Positions 8,414 to 17,650 of a stretch of DNA of 42,910 nt are shown piece after piece. The translations under genes and the position numbers were made by a program. The stretch is from Alphaproteobacteria bacterium (lineage in GTDB: Bacteria > Pseudomonadota > Alphaproteobacteria > Caulobacterales > Aquidulcibacteraceae): the NCBI GenBank assembly GCA_003242075.1, contig QBMO01000004.1, positions 29,839-72,748 of the forward strand, written 5' to 3'. The notes under the pieces were generated by a model that was not told the DNA's origin, did no database searches, and saw only the letters and a program-made list of their open reading frames with translations. Position 1 is the stretch's first letter, and each line of letters begins with the position of its first letter.

Positions 8414-9649
8414 TCACCCAAACCGCTCAACCCTGAACGGCGCGAGATCAAACGCTGGCGCTTTATCCGTCGCCAGCGCACAGATCACCTCGCTCGTAAT
8501 CGGCGCTTCCGTTAGCCCCAGATGCGCATGCCCGAAGGCGTAGAGCACGTTCGGCGCGGGCTCCAATCGTCCGATCGCCGGCACAAAATCCGGCAGCGAC
8601 GGCCGCGAGCCGACCCAACGTTGCGGCGACGGCGAAAACTGAACGCCGAGTTCCGCCACACGATTTTGCAAGCGCCGCCATTTGCGTTCATCGCCCGGCG
8701 CGTCCGGCGAGCCGAACTCCACGAAACTCGTCGCGCGCAAGCCGCTGGTGAAGCGCGAGAGCACGACGAAATGTTCGTCGAACACCGTCGTCGGCAAATC
8801 GCGCGGCCAGTTCGTTTCGGGGCTCTGAATGTGATAGCCGCGCTCGCCGATCACCGGCGCATGCACGCCCAGCATCGCCATAACGCGCCCCGACCAAGCG
8901 CCCGCGCTCACCAACACCGCATCAGCCTCACGCGCAGCGCCCGAAGCCAGCGTCACCCGCGCTGGCGGCCCGGCGCGCACATTCGTCACGCTATCTTTCA
9001 CAATCTCGCCGCCGCGCTCCACGAGCGACGCCAGAATCGCCTCGCGCGCGCCCTGCGGATCGCTGACTTGTCCGCCGCCGCTGAAGCGCACCGCCGCGTG
9101 GGGCAGGCGGTTCAGCACGCCGGCATAGCGCTCCAATTCCTCGCGCGTCGCATCGCGATAGCTGGACGTGCCCCAATGCGCTTTCGCGAACGCCGCCAAG
9201 CCGCGCTCGGCGCCTTCGGGTGTCATCCATGCGGTGAAGTGGCCGTGCGGCAGCACCATCTCCGGCTTGCCGACCAAGTCTGCGATGCGATGCCAAGCCG
9301 GCACGGATTGCTCCAATAGCGCGCTCAACGCCTCGCGCCCGCGCGCAAACTGCGCCGGATCGCACGCCGCCAGAAAGCGCATCGACCACGGCGTCCACAA
9401 CGCCACATCGGTCCAGCGAAAATCGAGCGGCCCGCCGGCGCCAAAACTCGAACGCGGCGCGCGCAACACGTTGCCCCACGCCGACCACGGGCTGACCTGC
9501 TCCGGCCCCAAGTGCCCCGCATTGCCGTACGAAGCGCCGCGCTTCGGATCGCCCGGATCGATCAGTGCGACAGCCAAGCCCGCCGCCTGCAGCCGCAGCG
9601 CACACGATGCGCCCACGATGCCGCCGCCAATGATCAGAATGGATTTCAT
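8414..9649 (-). CDS. lhpB: D-amino-acid dehydrogenase family flavoprotein, probable D-hydroxyproline dehydrogenase
   Basis: 411 residues, DadA/glycine-oxidase family with an N-terminal FAD site (IIGGGIVGASCALRL, 6-20) and the C-terminal PNVLYAFGHAHLGLTEAP typical of DadA-like enzymes. It is divergent, over 48 bp, from a DapA-family deaminase and a 4-hydroxyproline epimerase. In that setting it most likely oxidises cis-4-hydroxy-D-proline to pyrroline-4-hydroxy-2-carboxylate. The lhpB label is from context; a general D-amino-acid dehydrogenase cannot be excluded from sequence alone. Confidence 0.82.
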   Translation of the reverse strand: MKSILIIGGGIVGASCALRLQAAGLAVALIDPGDPKRGASYGNAGHLGPEQVSPWSAWGNVLRAPRSSFGAGGPLDFRWTDVALWTPWSMRFLAACDPAQFARGREALSALLEQSVPAWHRIADLVGKPEMVLPHGHFTAWMTPEGAERGLAAFAKAHWGTSSYRDATREELERYAGVLNRLPHAAVRFSGGGQVSDPQGAREAILASLVERGGEIVKDSVTNVRAGPPARVTLASGAAREADAVLVSAGAWSGRVMAMLGVHAPVIGERGYHIQSPETNWPRDLPTTVFDEHFVVLSRFTSGLRATSFVEFGSPDAPGDERKWRRLQNRVAELGVQFSPSPQRWVGSRPSLPDFVPAIGRLEPAPNVLYAFGHAHLGLTEAPITSEVICALATDKAPAFDLAPFRVERFG

Positions 9650-9697
9650 GCGCTTCCCGGATCGTATAGGTTCGCGCTATTGGCAAGCGAGGTTTCA

Positions 9698-10606
9698 ATG
9701 CAGGTCTCATGGGCGGGCGTTTTTCCGGCGGCGACCACGCAATTCGCGCCAGACCTCTCCATCGATCTTGCTGCGACCCAACGCGTGCAGGACGCACTCG
9801 TGCGCGACGGCGTCCACGGCCTCATCATTATGGGCACGGTCGGCGAGAACAATTCGCTGGAACCCGATGAGAAACGCGCCGTGCTGAAAGCGGCGGTAGA
9901 AGCGGTGAACGGCCGCGTGCCGGTGATTGCGGGCGTCTCGGAGTTCGACACCAAGCGCGCTATAGCCTTCGCGCGCGACGCGGAGATGGCGGGCGCCGAT
10001 GGGCTGATGCTGTTGCCCGCCATGGTCTATGTGCCGGCGGAGGCAGAATTGGTCGCGCATTTCCGCGCCGTGTCGGAAGCGACTGCCTTGCCGATCATGC
10101 TCTACAACAATCCGCCAGCCTATCGCGTCAGCGTCAGCGTCGAGGCGATGAAGCGGCTGTCGGATCGGCCGAACATCGTGTGCTTGAAAGAAAGCGCCCC
10201 CGATACGCGCCGCTTCACCGATCTCTATAACGCGCTGGGCGATCGCTTCATTTTGTTTGCTGGCTTGGACGACGTTGCGCTCGAAGGCTTGGTCCTCGGC
10301 GCGAAGGGCTGGGTGTCCGGCCTCACCAACGCATTCCCGCAAGAGTCACTCGCGCTCTACGACGCGACCATCGCTGGCGATCTCGAAACAGCGCGCGCGA
10401 TCTATCGCTGGTTCATGCCGCTTCTGCACTTGGACGCCGAGCACGATCTCGTGCAATCGATCAAACTCGCAGAGCAGATCATGGGCCGCGGCAGCGAACG
10501 CGTGCGTCCGCCGCGCTATGTGCTGACTGGCGCGCGTCGCGCTGAGGTGAGTGCGCTGGTGGAGCAAGCTGCTGCGACTCGTCCAAAGCTCAGAGACGCG
10601 GCGTGA
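9698..10606 (+). CDS. lhpC: DapA-family lyase, probable pyrroline-4-hydroxy-2-carboxylate deaminase
   Basis: 302 residues, the usual DHDPS-family length. The Schiff-base lysine is K164 (VCLKES) and the conserved tyrosine is Y136 (LYNNP). The family includes LhpC, which deaminates and dehydrates pyrroline-4-hydroxy-2-carboxylate to 2-oxoglutarate semialdehyde; the flanking epimerase and D-amino-acid dehydrogenase support that role over lysine synthesis. The start follows GCGAGG with short spacing; upstream in-frame Met codons lie inside the divergent gene. The stop overlaps the epimerase start (GTGA). Confidence 0.87.
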   Translation: MQVSWAGVFPAATTQFAPDLSIDLAATQRVQDALVRDGVHGLIIMGTVGENNSLEPDEKRAVLKAAVEAVNGRVPVIAGVSEFDTKRAIAFARDAEMAGADGLMLLPAMVYVPAEAELVAHFRAVSEATALPIMLYNNPPAYRVSVSVEAMKRLSDRPNIVCLKESAPDTRRFTDLYNALGDRFILFAGLDDVALEGLVLGAKGWVSGLTNAFPQESLALYDATIAGDLETARAIYRWFMPLLHLDAEHDLVQSIKLAEQIMGRGSERVRPPRYVLTGARRAEVSALVEQAAATRPKLRDAA

Positions 10607-11601
10607 GGCACACGTTCCTCTGCATCGACGGCCATACTGCAGGCAATCCGGTGCGCCTCGTCATAGAAAGCGCGCCGGAGCTGCGCGGCGCGACGATGAG
10701 CGAACGCCGCCAGGATTTTATGACCCGCTACGATTGGATCCGCACCGGCCTTTGCTTCGAGCCGCGCGGTCACGACATGATGAGCGGCGGCTTCCTCTAT
10801 CCGCCGACGAGTGCGGAAGCCGATGTTGGCATTCTCTTCATCGAAACCAGCGGCTGCCTGCCCATGTGCGGCCACGGCACGATCGGCATCGTGACGTTCG
10901 GGCTAGAGAACGGGCTCATCAAGCCGCGCACGCCGGGCCGCTTTGTCGCCGACGTGCCTGCGGGTGCAATTGCGCTCGACTACAAACAAGACGGCGCAAA
11001 GGTCACCAGCGTCCGCATCCGCAACGTGCCGAGCTATCTCGCCGCCGAAGACGTGCGCATCGACGCGCCAGGCATCGGCCCGCTGACGCTCGATATCGCT
11101 TATGGTGGCAACTTCTACGCCATCATCGAACCACAAGGCGCCTATCGCGGTCTTGATGATCTCGGTGCCGCGCGTATCCTCCAGCTCTCACCGATCATCC
11201 GCCAGCTCGTGCGCGAAAAGATCGAACCCGTGCATCCGCTCGATGGCTCCATTCGCGGCGTCAGCCACGTGCTCTGGGCGGATGCGCCGAAAGGCGCGGG
11301 CGCGCACGGCCGCAACGCAGTTTTTTACGGCGACAAAGCCATTGATCGCAGCCCTTGCGGCACCGGCACCTCCGCGCGCCTCGCGCATCTGCATGCGAAG
11401 GGTCGCCTCAAAGCCGGCGATACATTCGTGCATGAGAGCTACATCCTCTCACGCTTCATCGGTCGCATTGAAGGCGAGACGGAGATTAGCGGCGTGAAGG
11501 CGATCATCCCGTCGATCGAAGGCAGCGCATACGCCACAGGCCGCAACGAAATCTGGATCGACGACGACGAACCGTTCCCGCGCGGCTTCGAAGTCGTGTG
11601 A
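10603..11601 (+). CDS. lhpA: 4-hydroxyproline 2-epimerase (proline racemase family)
   Basis: 332 residues. Both catalytic cysteines are present: C89 in GCLPMCGHGTIG and C252 in DRSPCGTGTSARLA, so this is an epimerase/racemase and not the Thr-containing dehydratase branch. It interconverts trans-4-hydroxy-L-proline and cis-4-hydroxy-D-proline, the first step of the pathway completed by the two neighbouring genes. GTG start overlaps the deaminase stop, indicating coupling. The last enzyme of the route (2-oxoglutarate semialdehyde dehydrogenase) and a transporter are not in the window. Confidence 0.9.
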   Translation: MRHTFLCIDGHTAGNPVRLVIESAPELRGATMSERRQDFMTRYDWIRTGLCFEPRGHDMMSGGFLYPPTSAEADVGILFIETSGCLPMCGHGTIGIVTFGLENGLIKPRTPGRFVADVPAGAIALDYKQDGAKVTSVRIRNVPSYLAAEDVRIDAPGIGPLTLDIAYGGNFYAIIEPQGAYRGLDDLGAARILQLSPIIRQLVREKIEPVHPLDGSIRGVSHVLWADAPKGAGAHGRNAVFYGDKAIDRSPCGTGTSARLAHLHAKGRLKAGDTFVHESYILSRFIGRIEGETEISGVKAIIPSIEGSAYATGRNEIWIDDDEPFPRGFEVV

Positions 11602-11602
11602 G

Positions 11603-12337
11603 CTATTTCAGCAGTTCCAGCATCGCCATCGCCGCTGCCGGATTGCGCTCTTTCGCTCCGCTGATGAAGTAGAGGAAAACGTCGCCCGATTTTTCCCAAT
11701 CGCGGGCTGTCTTCGCCCACTTCTTCAACGCCGCTTTTGGATAACCGGTCGGCTCGTCGCTCTTTGTAAGCTCCAGGCGTGCATAAGCGAAGTCCGCTGT
11801 TGGCTCGACGATCAATGGATGCTTTTCGCTTTCGACCGTCACCACCGCGATGTTGCGCTCGCGCGCTAGTTTGAGAAACACGTCATCCGTGAAGCTTGCG
11901 TGTCGCACTTCCAGCGCGTGGCGCAGGTTTAGCTTGCCGAGTTTGGCGGGCAGCATATCGAAGTAGGCAGTCATCTCATCGAGATCGAACTTTTTGTACG
12001 GCGCCATCTGCCAGAAGATCGGGCCGAGTTTTGAACCCAACTCGCCGACGCCGGAATTGAAGAACCATTCGATCGATTGCGCCGCTTCGCGCAAGTCCTT
12101 GCGCTGCACTGCTGCGCGCGGCGCCTTTACCGAGAACATGAAATCGTCCGGCGTCGACTTCGCCCACTTCTGAAACGATGTGGCGCTTTGTGTGCGATAG
12201 AAGGTGGCGTTGATCTCGATCGCGGTCACTTTGCTCGCGGCATACTCGAGCTGTTTCGCCGCCGCGAGCTTGGGTGGATAGAAGGTCTCCTCCCACGGCT
12301 CGTAGCTCCAGCCGCCGATGCCGACGCGGATCGTCAT
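11603..12337 (-). CDS. DUF72 family protein (YecE-like)
   Basis: 244 residues with the DUF72 signature: GIGGWSYEPWEETFYP at the start, IEINATFYRTQS, FSVKAPR and HALEVRHASF. The family has a TIM-barrel-like fold with no settled function. It starts one base beyond the stop of the upstream enoyl-CoA hydratase, so the two are co-transcribed on the minus strand. It converges on the epimerase gene with a one-base gap. Confidence 0.9.
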   Translation of the reverse strand: MTIRVGIGGWSYEPWEETFYPPKLAAAKQLEYAASKVTAIEINATFYRTQSATSFQKWAKSTPDDFMFSVKAPRAAVQRKDLREAAQSIEWFFNSGVGELGSKLGPIFWQMAPYKKFDLDEMTAYFDMLPAKLGKLNLRHALEVRHASFTDDVFLKLARERNIAVVTVESEKHPLIVEPTADFAYARLELTKSDEPTGYPKAALKKWAKTARDWEKSGDVFLYFISGAKERNPAAAMAMLELLK

Positions 12338-12338
12338 C

Positions 12339-13139
12339 TCATTCGCCCGTAAAGTTCGGCGTGCGCTTCTCGGTGAAGGCGTCGACCGCCTCTTTGTGGT
12401 CGCGCGTTTCGTGCGCCAGCGCTTGGAAAGCGGCTGACAATTCGAGCACGTCGCTCAAGCGCCCATGCTGCGCCTCGCGCAACAGACGCTTCGCCAAGCG
12501 CACCGTGCGTGGCGGGTTCACGGCCACACGCTCCGCCAGCTTGCGCGCTTCGGCCATCAGTTGATCATCCGGCACCACGCGCGAGACCAAGCCGATCCGC
12601 GCCGCTTCTTCCGCGTCGATCGTGTCGCCGGTGAGGACCATTTCCGCCGCGCGCGTTGCGCCGATGGCGTTGGTCAGAATCCATGCGCCGCCGTCGCCCG
12701 GAATGATACCGACTTTGACGAAGCTCGACGCCATTTTGGCGGACGCGCCGGCCAGGCGCATGTCGCAGAGAATGCCGATGTCGAGTCCAAGCCCGATGGC
12801 GTGGCCGTTGATCGCGGCGATGGTCGCGACTTCGACCTCCGCGAGCGCCTTGATCACGGAGTGCACGCCGCGGCGATAATTGGCGCGCGTGCCGTCAGGC
12901 GTGGCGCGCGGGCCAATGCCGGAGCGTTCGCGGATGGCTTTTAGATCGCCGCCGGCGCAGAACGATTTGCCGGCGCCGGTGAGGATGACGGCGTTGATCT
13001 CCTCGTCGTCGTTCGCCTTCCACAGCGCGCCGGCCAGATCGTCGCAATCGTCCTGCGTTGCGATGGCGTTGCGGCTCTCGGGTCGGTTCAGGGTGACGGT
13101 CGCGACGCGGCCGGATTTTTCGTAAGATGCGAACGTCAT
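12339..13139 (-). CDS. Enoyl-CoA hydratase/isomerase (crotonase) family protein
   Basis: 266 residues, standard length. Crotonase features: VTLNRPESRNAI, the first oxyanion-hole region GKSFCAGGDLKAI and the second, NGHAIGLGLDIGILCD, followed by GIIPGDGGAWIL. The usual second glutamate position appears to hold D, as in several non-hydratase crotonases, so the exact reaction is not predictable. It could act in fatty-acid or amino-acid degradation; it is not adjacent to the liu genes. Confidence 0.88.
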   Translation of the reverse strand: MTFASYEKSGRVATVTLNRPESRNAIATQDDCDDLAGALWKANDDEEINAVILTGAGKSFCAGGDLKAIRERSGIGPRATPDGTRANYRRGVHSVIKALAEVEVATIAAINGHAIGLGLDIGILCDMRLAGASAKMASSFVKVGIIPGDGGAWILTNAIGATRAAEMVLTGDTIDAEEAARIGLVSRVVPDDQLMAEARKLAERVAVNPPRTVRLAKRLLREAQHGRLSDVLELSAAFQALAHETRDHKEAVDAFTEKRTPNFTGE

Positions 13140-13191
13140 GGGTGCTCCGTTGTTACGCGGGGCTTAGCCAATTTGCGCGCGCGCGACAATG

Positions 13192-13953
13192 CTAGTCGGT
13201 GGCCGCGTTGCCTTGGACGTATGCGATCAAGTCCTCGGTTTGCACCGGGTTTGGACCTTGGCGGCGCACTTCTACGCGCCCAGTCCCGTCGCTCGACGCC
13301 GTCACGACGATCTCCGTTTCAGCATCGGCCTGGAATGTATAGCGCGAGCCTTCCGCACTCATCGCTTCGGCGCCGTCGCGGGCTTCGAGCGAGAAGGTGG
13401 AGGTGCGGCCGTTTTCGGACACGTCGATGGCTTGCGCTTCGGCGGCGCTGGCGAAGTCGTAGGAGTGATAGAGTAGATCGCCGTCGGCATCTTCGCTGAC
13501 GACGATTGTACGCCGGCCGGTGAAGCCCATGAGCCGCGTGCGCGGCATCCAGCGGCAGCTCAAGTCGCGTTCGCCGATGCGCACCGACGAGTAAACCGGC
13601 GTGTAGGCGCTGGCGGGGTTTTCAAGCATGCCAGAATTAATCTGGCGTACGTGGCCGACTTCGGCGCCATTCTGCAGCAGAGCTCGATAAACGCTGCCCG
13701 CCGCGCCGTCGCCAGCGCCCAATGTGTAGCTCGTGCGCTGCTGAATCGCGCCGCTTGGCTTTTCGTATTGCGCGACTTCGGCAACGCCGTTCCGCTCCGC
13801 GCCGAACACGAGCAGTACCGGGGCGTTCAGCGCATCGCAGATGAACCACGGCGCGGCGACGACTTGCGCAGGCGGCGTGGGCAAAGGCGGCGGCGCTTCG
13901 GGTTGGCCGCAAGCTGTCAGTGCTAGAGCGAGAAGGGCTATCGAGCGGCGCAT
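13192..13953 (-). CDS. Lipoprotein of unknown function
   Basis: 253 residues. The N-terminus MRRSIALLALALTACGQ has a lipobox (LTAC); the following PEAPPPLPTPPAQ is a proline-rich tether. An AGGAGA ribosome site a few bases upstream selects this ATG over the in-frame one at 13980. The mature part has no motif I recognise; it looks beta-rich and contains two cysteines (FICDALN, LSCRWM) that could form a disulfide. Probably periplasmic side of a membrane. Confidence 0.78.
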   Translation of the reverse strand: MRRSIALLALALTACGQPEAPPPLPTPPAQVVAAPWFICDALNAPVLLVFGAERNGVAEVAQYEKPSGAIQQRTSYTLGAGDGAAGSVYRALLQNGAEVGHVRQINSGMLENPASAYTPVYSSVRIGERDLSCRWMPRTRLMGFTGRRTIVVSEDADGDLLYHSYDFASAAEAQAIDVSENGRTSTFSLEARDGAEAMSAEGSRYTFQADAETEIVVTASSDGTGRVEVRRQGPNPVQTEDLIAYVQGNAATD

Positions 13954-14033
13954 CTTTGTCTCCTGGAGACGGTGTAGCACTGCAATTGGCGCGCGTCTTT
14001 GACCGCTGGCACCGTGCCGGCTGGCCTAGTGCA

Positions 14034-14060
14034 TGCCGGCGAGGGCGCCGGCGGTCCAGA
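14034..14060. repeat. 27-bp stem-loop repeat, copy 2 (after ligD)
   Basis: Identical to 13-39: stem GCCGGCG (14035-14041), loop AGGG, stem CGCCGGC (14046-14052). It directly abuts the ligD stop codon at 14061-14063. No T-run follows on the ligD strand, so it is not a standard terminator, though the hairpin may protect the transcript end. Confidence 0.75.
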
Positions 14061-16544
14061 TTAGTCCAGCCCCAACTTCGCGCGCGTCGCCTTCGTGATC
14101 GTCACCGCGCATTGCGCGTAGTCTGCCCACGGATCGGGTTCCGTCAAACGTGCGCGCATATCTTTCAGCTTGAATATTGAAGCTGAAGGGATCGTCTTCA
14201 GTTCTTGCCACGTCACCGGCACAGCGATTGTCGCCGTCGCGCGCGCGCGTGGCGAGTAGGGCGCGATCGCCGTCGCGCCTCGGCCGTTGCGCAGATAATC
14301 GACGAAGATGCGGCCCTTGCGCCTGGCTTTCGACATGTTGGCGACAAAGCGCTTGGGATCGAGCCTCTCCACTTGCTCCGCCAGCGCGCCGGAGAAGCCC
14401 TTGGCCTCCTCCCATGTGTGCTTGCGCTTTAGGTTGAGCACGATGTGGATGCCTTTGCCGCCTGTGATCATGGCGAAGGAGGGGAGATCGGCGCCGTCGA
14501 GGAGCGCTTTGATGTCGAACGCCGCGCGCTTCACAATCTCGAAGTCGAGACCTTCGTCGGGATCGAGATCGAACACCATGCGGTCGGGCTTTTCGACGTC
14601 ATCATTGTGCGCGCCCCAGAGGTGGAACTCCAGCGCACTGATCTGCGCGCAGGAAACGAGGCCCAGCGCGTTCGGTACGGTGAGATAACCTTCCGCCTTG
14701 CCGTCGCTCTCCGTGATCGGGATTGTTTTGATCTCTTTCGGCATGCCGGCCATGGCGTGCTTCTGAAAGAAGGTCTGTTTGCCGACCCCATCGGGGGCGC
14801 GCACCAGGCTGAGCGGACGGTTATAGACGTGCACGCCCATGCGCTCGGACGCCATGTCGAGATAGGCCGCAAGCTCGGCCTTCGTCACGCCCGCATCGGG
14901 GAAAAGCACTTTGTCCGGATGTGTGAGGCGCACGCGCGTCTTCATCGCCGGCGCGGCTTGCTCGGCGCTCACGTCCTTCGCTGCCTTGTCGCCGCGCAGA
15001 CCGAGAAATACGGCGTGCCGCACCGCGCCTTCGCTGGTGAATTCTGCGAAGCGAATTTGCGCGACCAGCTTCGGCTCCACCCATTTCGCGCCTTTCGCCG
15101 CCTCGCGTGGTACGGTCAATGCGGGTTTGGCGCGTGCGAGCTTTGTCAGCTTCTCGGAGAGCGAGGCCAATGTCTTATCGTTGAAGCCCGTTCCAACGTT
15201 GCCGCGATACTGGAGCTTGCCATCCACTTTGTCCGCCAACATAAGCGACGCGAAGGCGCGGCCCTTCAGTGATGGCTGGTAGCCGATGATGACGAACTCT
15301 TGTTCGTTCACCAGCTTGATCTTCAGCCAACTGTTCGAACGCCCGCTCTGATAGGTGGAGGACGCCTTCTTGGAGATGACGCCTTCGAGCCCTTGCTCGC
15401 GGAATGCCTCCAGCACATCGGGCCCGTTGCCTTCGAAGTGCGGGCTGAGCCGAACGGGCGCTTTTGCTTTCGCGAGCAGCTTCTCGAGCCGTGCCTTGCG
15501 CTCGCTGAGCGGCCTCTTGCGCAAATCGTCCGCGCCTTCGGCCAGCAGATCGAACACGAAATACGACACGCCTTTTGCGACGCCGTTCTCGAGCGACGCC
15601 TGGAGCGCGGAAAAATCCGTCTTGCCGCTGGCTTGTGCGACCGCCGCTTCGCCGTCGAGCAATACGTCTTTCAGATTGAGCGCGGCCAGCGCATCGGCGA
15701 TTGGTTGAAATTTGCCGGTCCAGTCGAGTCCGGTGCGCGTGAACAGCTTGACGCTATCGCCGCTGACCGCGGCTTGGATGCGGTAGCCGTCATATTTGAT
15801 CTCGTGGATCCAGTTGTCGCCTGGCGGCGCTTTCTCGACGCGTGTTGCAAGCATCGGCTCGACGAACGCCCATTTGGGCGCTTTCGCTGCTTTCGGAGCG
15901 CGTTCTCCGCCCTTGCTCCATACACGCGCACCGCCGGAGCGCACGTCTTCGATGGTGCGGCCTGAGACGATGCTGGTCACGCTGCGCGCGACGGGATCTT
16001 CCTTGCCGGCGAAGGCGTCCTTGGACTTGAACAACAGCCAAGGATTGCCGCGCTCGCCTTCGCGCGGCTTGATCTTGACCATGTGAAACTCGCCCTTGAG
16101 CCGCTCGCCGGCCAGCACGAATTTCAGCTCGCCCTTGGCCATGCCCTCATCGGGATCGAGCAGCCACTTCACTTTGCCGGTGTCCCAGATGATCACCGAG
16201 CCCGCGCCGTATTCGCCCTTCGGAATGACGCCTTCGAACGAGCCGTATTCGATCGGATGGTTCTCGGTGCGGACAGCGAGGCGCTTTACGCTGGGATCGA
16301 GCGACGGGCCTTGCGGCACCGCCCAGCTCATCAGCACGCCGTCATGTTCGAGCCGGAAGTCGTAGTGCAGGCGCGTGGCCGCATGCTTTTGCACGACGAA
16401 CATGCCGCCGGCGTCTTTCACCGTGCCGCCGGCCGGCTCAGTCGTTTTCTTGAAGTCACGCTTGCGATTGTACTCGGCCAGATCGCCGACCGTGTCCGCC
16501 TTGGCCGCGCTCTTCTTCGTCCCGCTTTTGGCGGGCTTTTTCAT
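14061..16544 (-). CDS. ligD: Multifunctional non-homologous end-joining DNA ligase LigD
   Basis: 827 residues, in the Pseudomonas-type order. The 3'-phosphoesterase domain spans about 30-190 (LHYDFRLE with H60 and D62; H96). The ATP-dependent ligase spans about 225-525, with adenylated lysine K250 in EIKYDGYR. The primase-like polymerase spans about 535-827, with metal-binding D659 and D661 in FDLDPDEG and GGKGIHIVL. It repairs double-strand breaks with Ku by trimming, filling and sealing. The start overlaps the Ku stop by four bases. Confidence 0.96.
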   Translation of the reverse strand: MKKPAKSGTKKSAAKADTVGDLAEYNRKRDFKKTTEPAGGTVKDAGGMFVVQKHAATRLHYDFRLEHDGVLMSWAVPQGPSLDPSVKRLAVRTENHPIEYGSFEGVIPKGEYGAGSVIIWDTGKVKWLLDPDEGMAKGELKFVLAGERLKGEFHMVKIKPREGERGNPWLLFKSKDAFAGKEDPVARSVTSIVSGRTIEDVRSGGARVWSKGGERAPKAAKAPKWAFVEPMLATRVEKAPPGDNWIHEIKYDGYRIQAAVSGDSVKLFTRTGLDWTGKFQPIADALAALNLKDVLLDGEAAVAQASGKTDFSALQASLENGVAKGVSYFVFDLLAEGADDLRKRPLSERKARLEKLLAKAKAPVRLSPHFEGNGPDVLEAFREQGLEGVISKKASSTYQSGRSNSWLKIKLVNEQEFVIIGYQPSLKGRAFASLMLADKVDGKLQYRGNVGTGFNDKTLASLSEKLTKLARAKPALTVPREAAKGAKWVEPKLVAQIRFAEFTSEGAVRHAVFLGLRGDKAAKDVSAEQAAPAMKTRVRLTHPDKVLFPDAGVTKAELAAYLDMASERMGVHVYNRPLSLVRAPDGVGKQTFFQKHAMAGMPKEIKTIPITESDGKAEGYLTVPNALGLVSCAQISALEFHLWGAHNDDVEKPDRMVFDLDPDEGLDFEIVKRAAFDIKALLDGADLPSFAMITGGKGIHIVLNLKRKHTWEEAKGFSGALAEQVERLDPKRFVANMSKARRKGRIFVDYLRNGRGATAIAPYSPRARATATIAVPVTWQELKTIPSASIFKLKDMRARLTEPDPWADYAQCAVTITKATRAKLGLD

Positions 16545-17467
16545 TTCTTCGCGCGTTTAGCGGCCGCCTTCGCGGGCGCCTTGGCGCGCGGCGCGGCTTT
16601 GGTCTTTTCAGCCGCCGCGCGGCGTTTCGGCGCCGGCTTGGCGTCATCCTCGTCGTCGGCGACCTTGGGGGACTTCTTCGCCAGTGATTTCTTCAGCGCA
16701 TCGACTAGCGACACGACATTGTCGCCATAATCGCGCGACGGTTCTTCCTGGTCGTCCAGCACTAGCTCGCCATGGCGCTCGATCTTCTTTTTGACCAGAC
16801 GCTCCAGCGCGATGGCGTATTCGTCCTCGAATTTGGCCGGGTCGAATTTGGCTTTCTTGCGATTGATCAGCTCTTCGGCGAGGTCGATCAGATCGGCGTC
16901 GAGTTTGCCGCTTGGAATTTCATCGAAGAAGCTTTTCGCTGCACGCACTTCCTCGCCGTAGTGCACAGTCTCGACAACGAGGCCGCCTTCATACGGCTTC
17001 ACCGCGGCGATGTAGGAGCGCCCGCGCATGGTGATTTGGCCGAGGCCAACGGTCTTTGTTTTCTTCAGCGCCTCGCAGACGACGCGGTAGGGCTCATCGG
17101 CCATCTTGCCGTCGGGCAGGGCGTAATAGGGCTTGTCGAAATAGATCGGGTCGATCGTGTCGGCCGGCGCGAACTGCACCATGTCGAGCGTCTTCTTCGA
17201 GTCGACCTTCAGCGCCTCGAACTCCTCGTCCGAGAACAGAACGTAGCGGCCCTTCTGGTACTCGTAGCCTTTGACGATCTCGTCTTTATCGACGGCGCCC
17301 ACGCCAGGCGCGACTTTCTCGTACCTGATCCGCTGCTTCGACGGCTCATGGATTTGGTTGAACGAAATCTTCTCCTTGGAATCCAAGGCCGAATAGAGCT
17401 TTACCGGCAGCGCCACGAGGGCGAGCCGGATTTGCCCTGTCCATATGGGACGAGCTGGAGGCGCCAT
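16541..17467 (-). CDS. ku: Ku protein for non-homologous end joining
   Basis: 308 residues. Bacterial Ku core over about 8-195 (PIWTGQIRLALVALPVKLYSA, RYEKVAPGVGAVDKDEIVKGYEY), a conserved helical stretch (about 205-240), then an unusually Lys/Ala/Pro-rich tail of about 50 residues ending AAAKRAKK. Such tails aid DNA binding and threading in some bacterial Ku proteins. It binds broken ends as a homodimer and recruits LigD, encoded directly downstream with a four-base overlap. First gene of the operon. Confidence 0.96.
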   Translation of the reverse strand: MAPPARPIWTGQIRLALVALPVKLYSALDSKEKISFNQIHEPSKQRIRYEKVAPGVGAVDKDEIVKGYEYQKGRYVLFSDEEFEALKVDSKKTLDMVQFAPADTIDPIYFDKPYYALPDGKMADEPYRVVCEALKKTKTVGLGQITMRGRSYIAAVKPYEGGLVVETVHYGEEVRAAKSFFDEIPSGKLDADLIDLAEELINRKKAKFDPAKFEDEYAIALERLVKKKIERHGELVLDDQEEPSRDYGDNVVSLVDALKKSLAKKSPKVADDEDDAKPAPKRRAAAEKTKAAPRAKAPAKAAAKRAKK

Positions 17468-17540
17468 AGCTTTTCAAACACCCAAGAAGACCCGACGTTC
17501 CGTAACCGTAACATCAGAGTGCAACCCCAGCAACGCGCGT

Positions 17541-17603
17541 GGTTACCAGTTAACCCTCTTTGCGGGGCGCCAATTTCACTCCCGGCGCGATTGGTCTAAG
17601 ACC
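17541..17603. promoter_or_regulatory. Short inverted repeats between ku and liuA
   Basis: The 183-bp divergent region holds GGTTA/TAACC (17541-17555, 5-bp spacer) and GGTCT-A-AGACC (17593-17603). Either could be a regulator site for ku or the liu operon. No convincing -35/-10 pair was found; the TATAGG at 17639-17644 lacks a good partner. Confidence 0.25.
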
Positions 17604-17650
17604 GGGCGAACGCGTGAACGGCCCAGAGAGGCCGGCCGTATAGGGAGCTC

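Noticed and set aside
12339..13139. Crotonase as methylglutaconyl-CoA hydratase of the leucine pathway
   Set aside because: It is not in the liu operon, is on the other strand, and nothing in its sequence points to that substrate.
17541..17560. CtrA-type TTAA-N7-TTAAC box between ku and liuA
   Set aside because: Only one TTAACC half is present and the spacing to the neighbouring TTAC is wrong.
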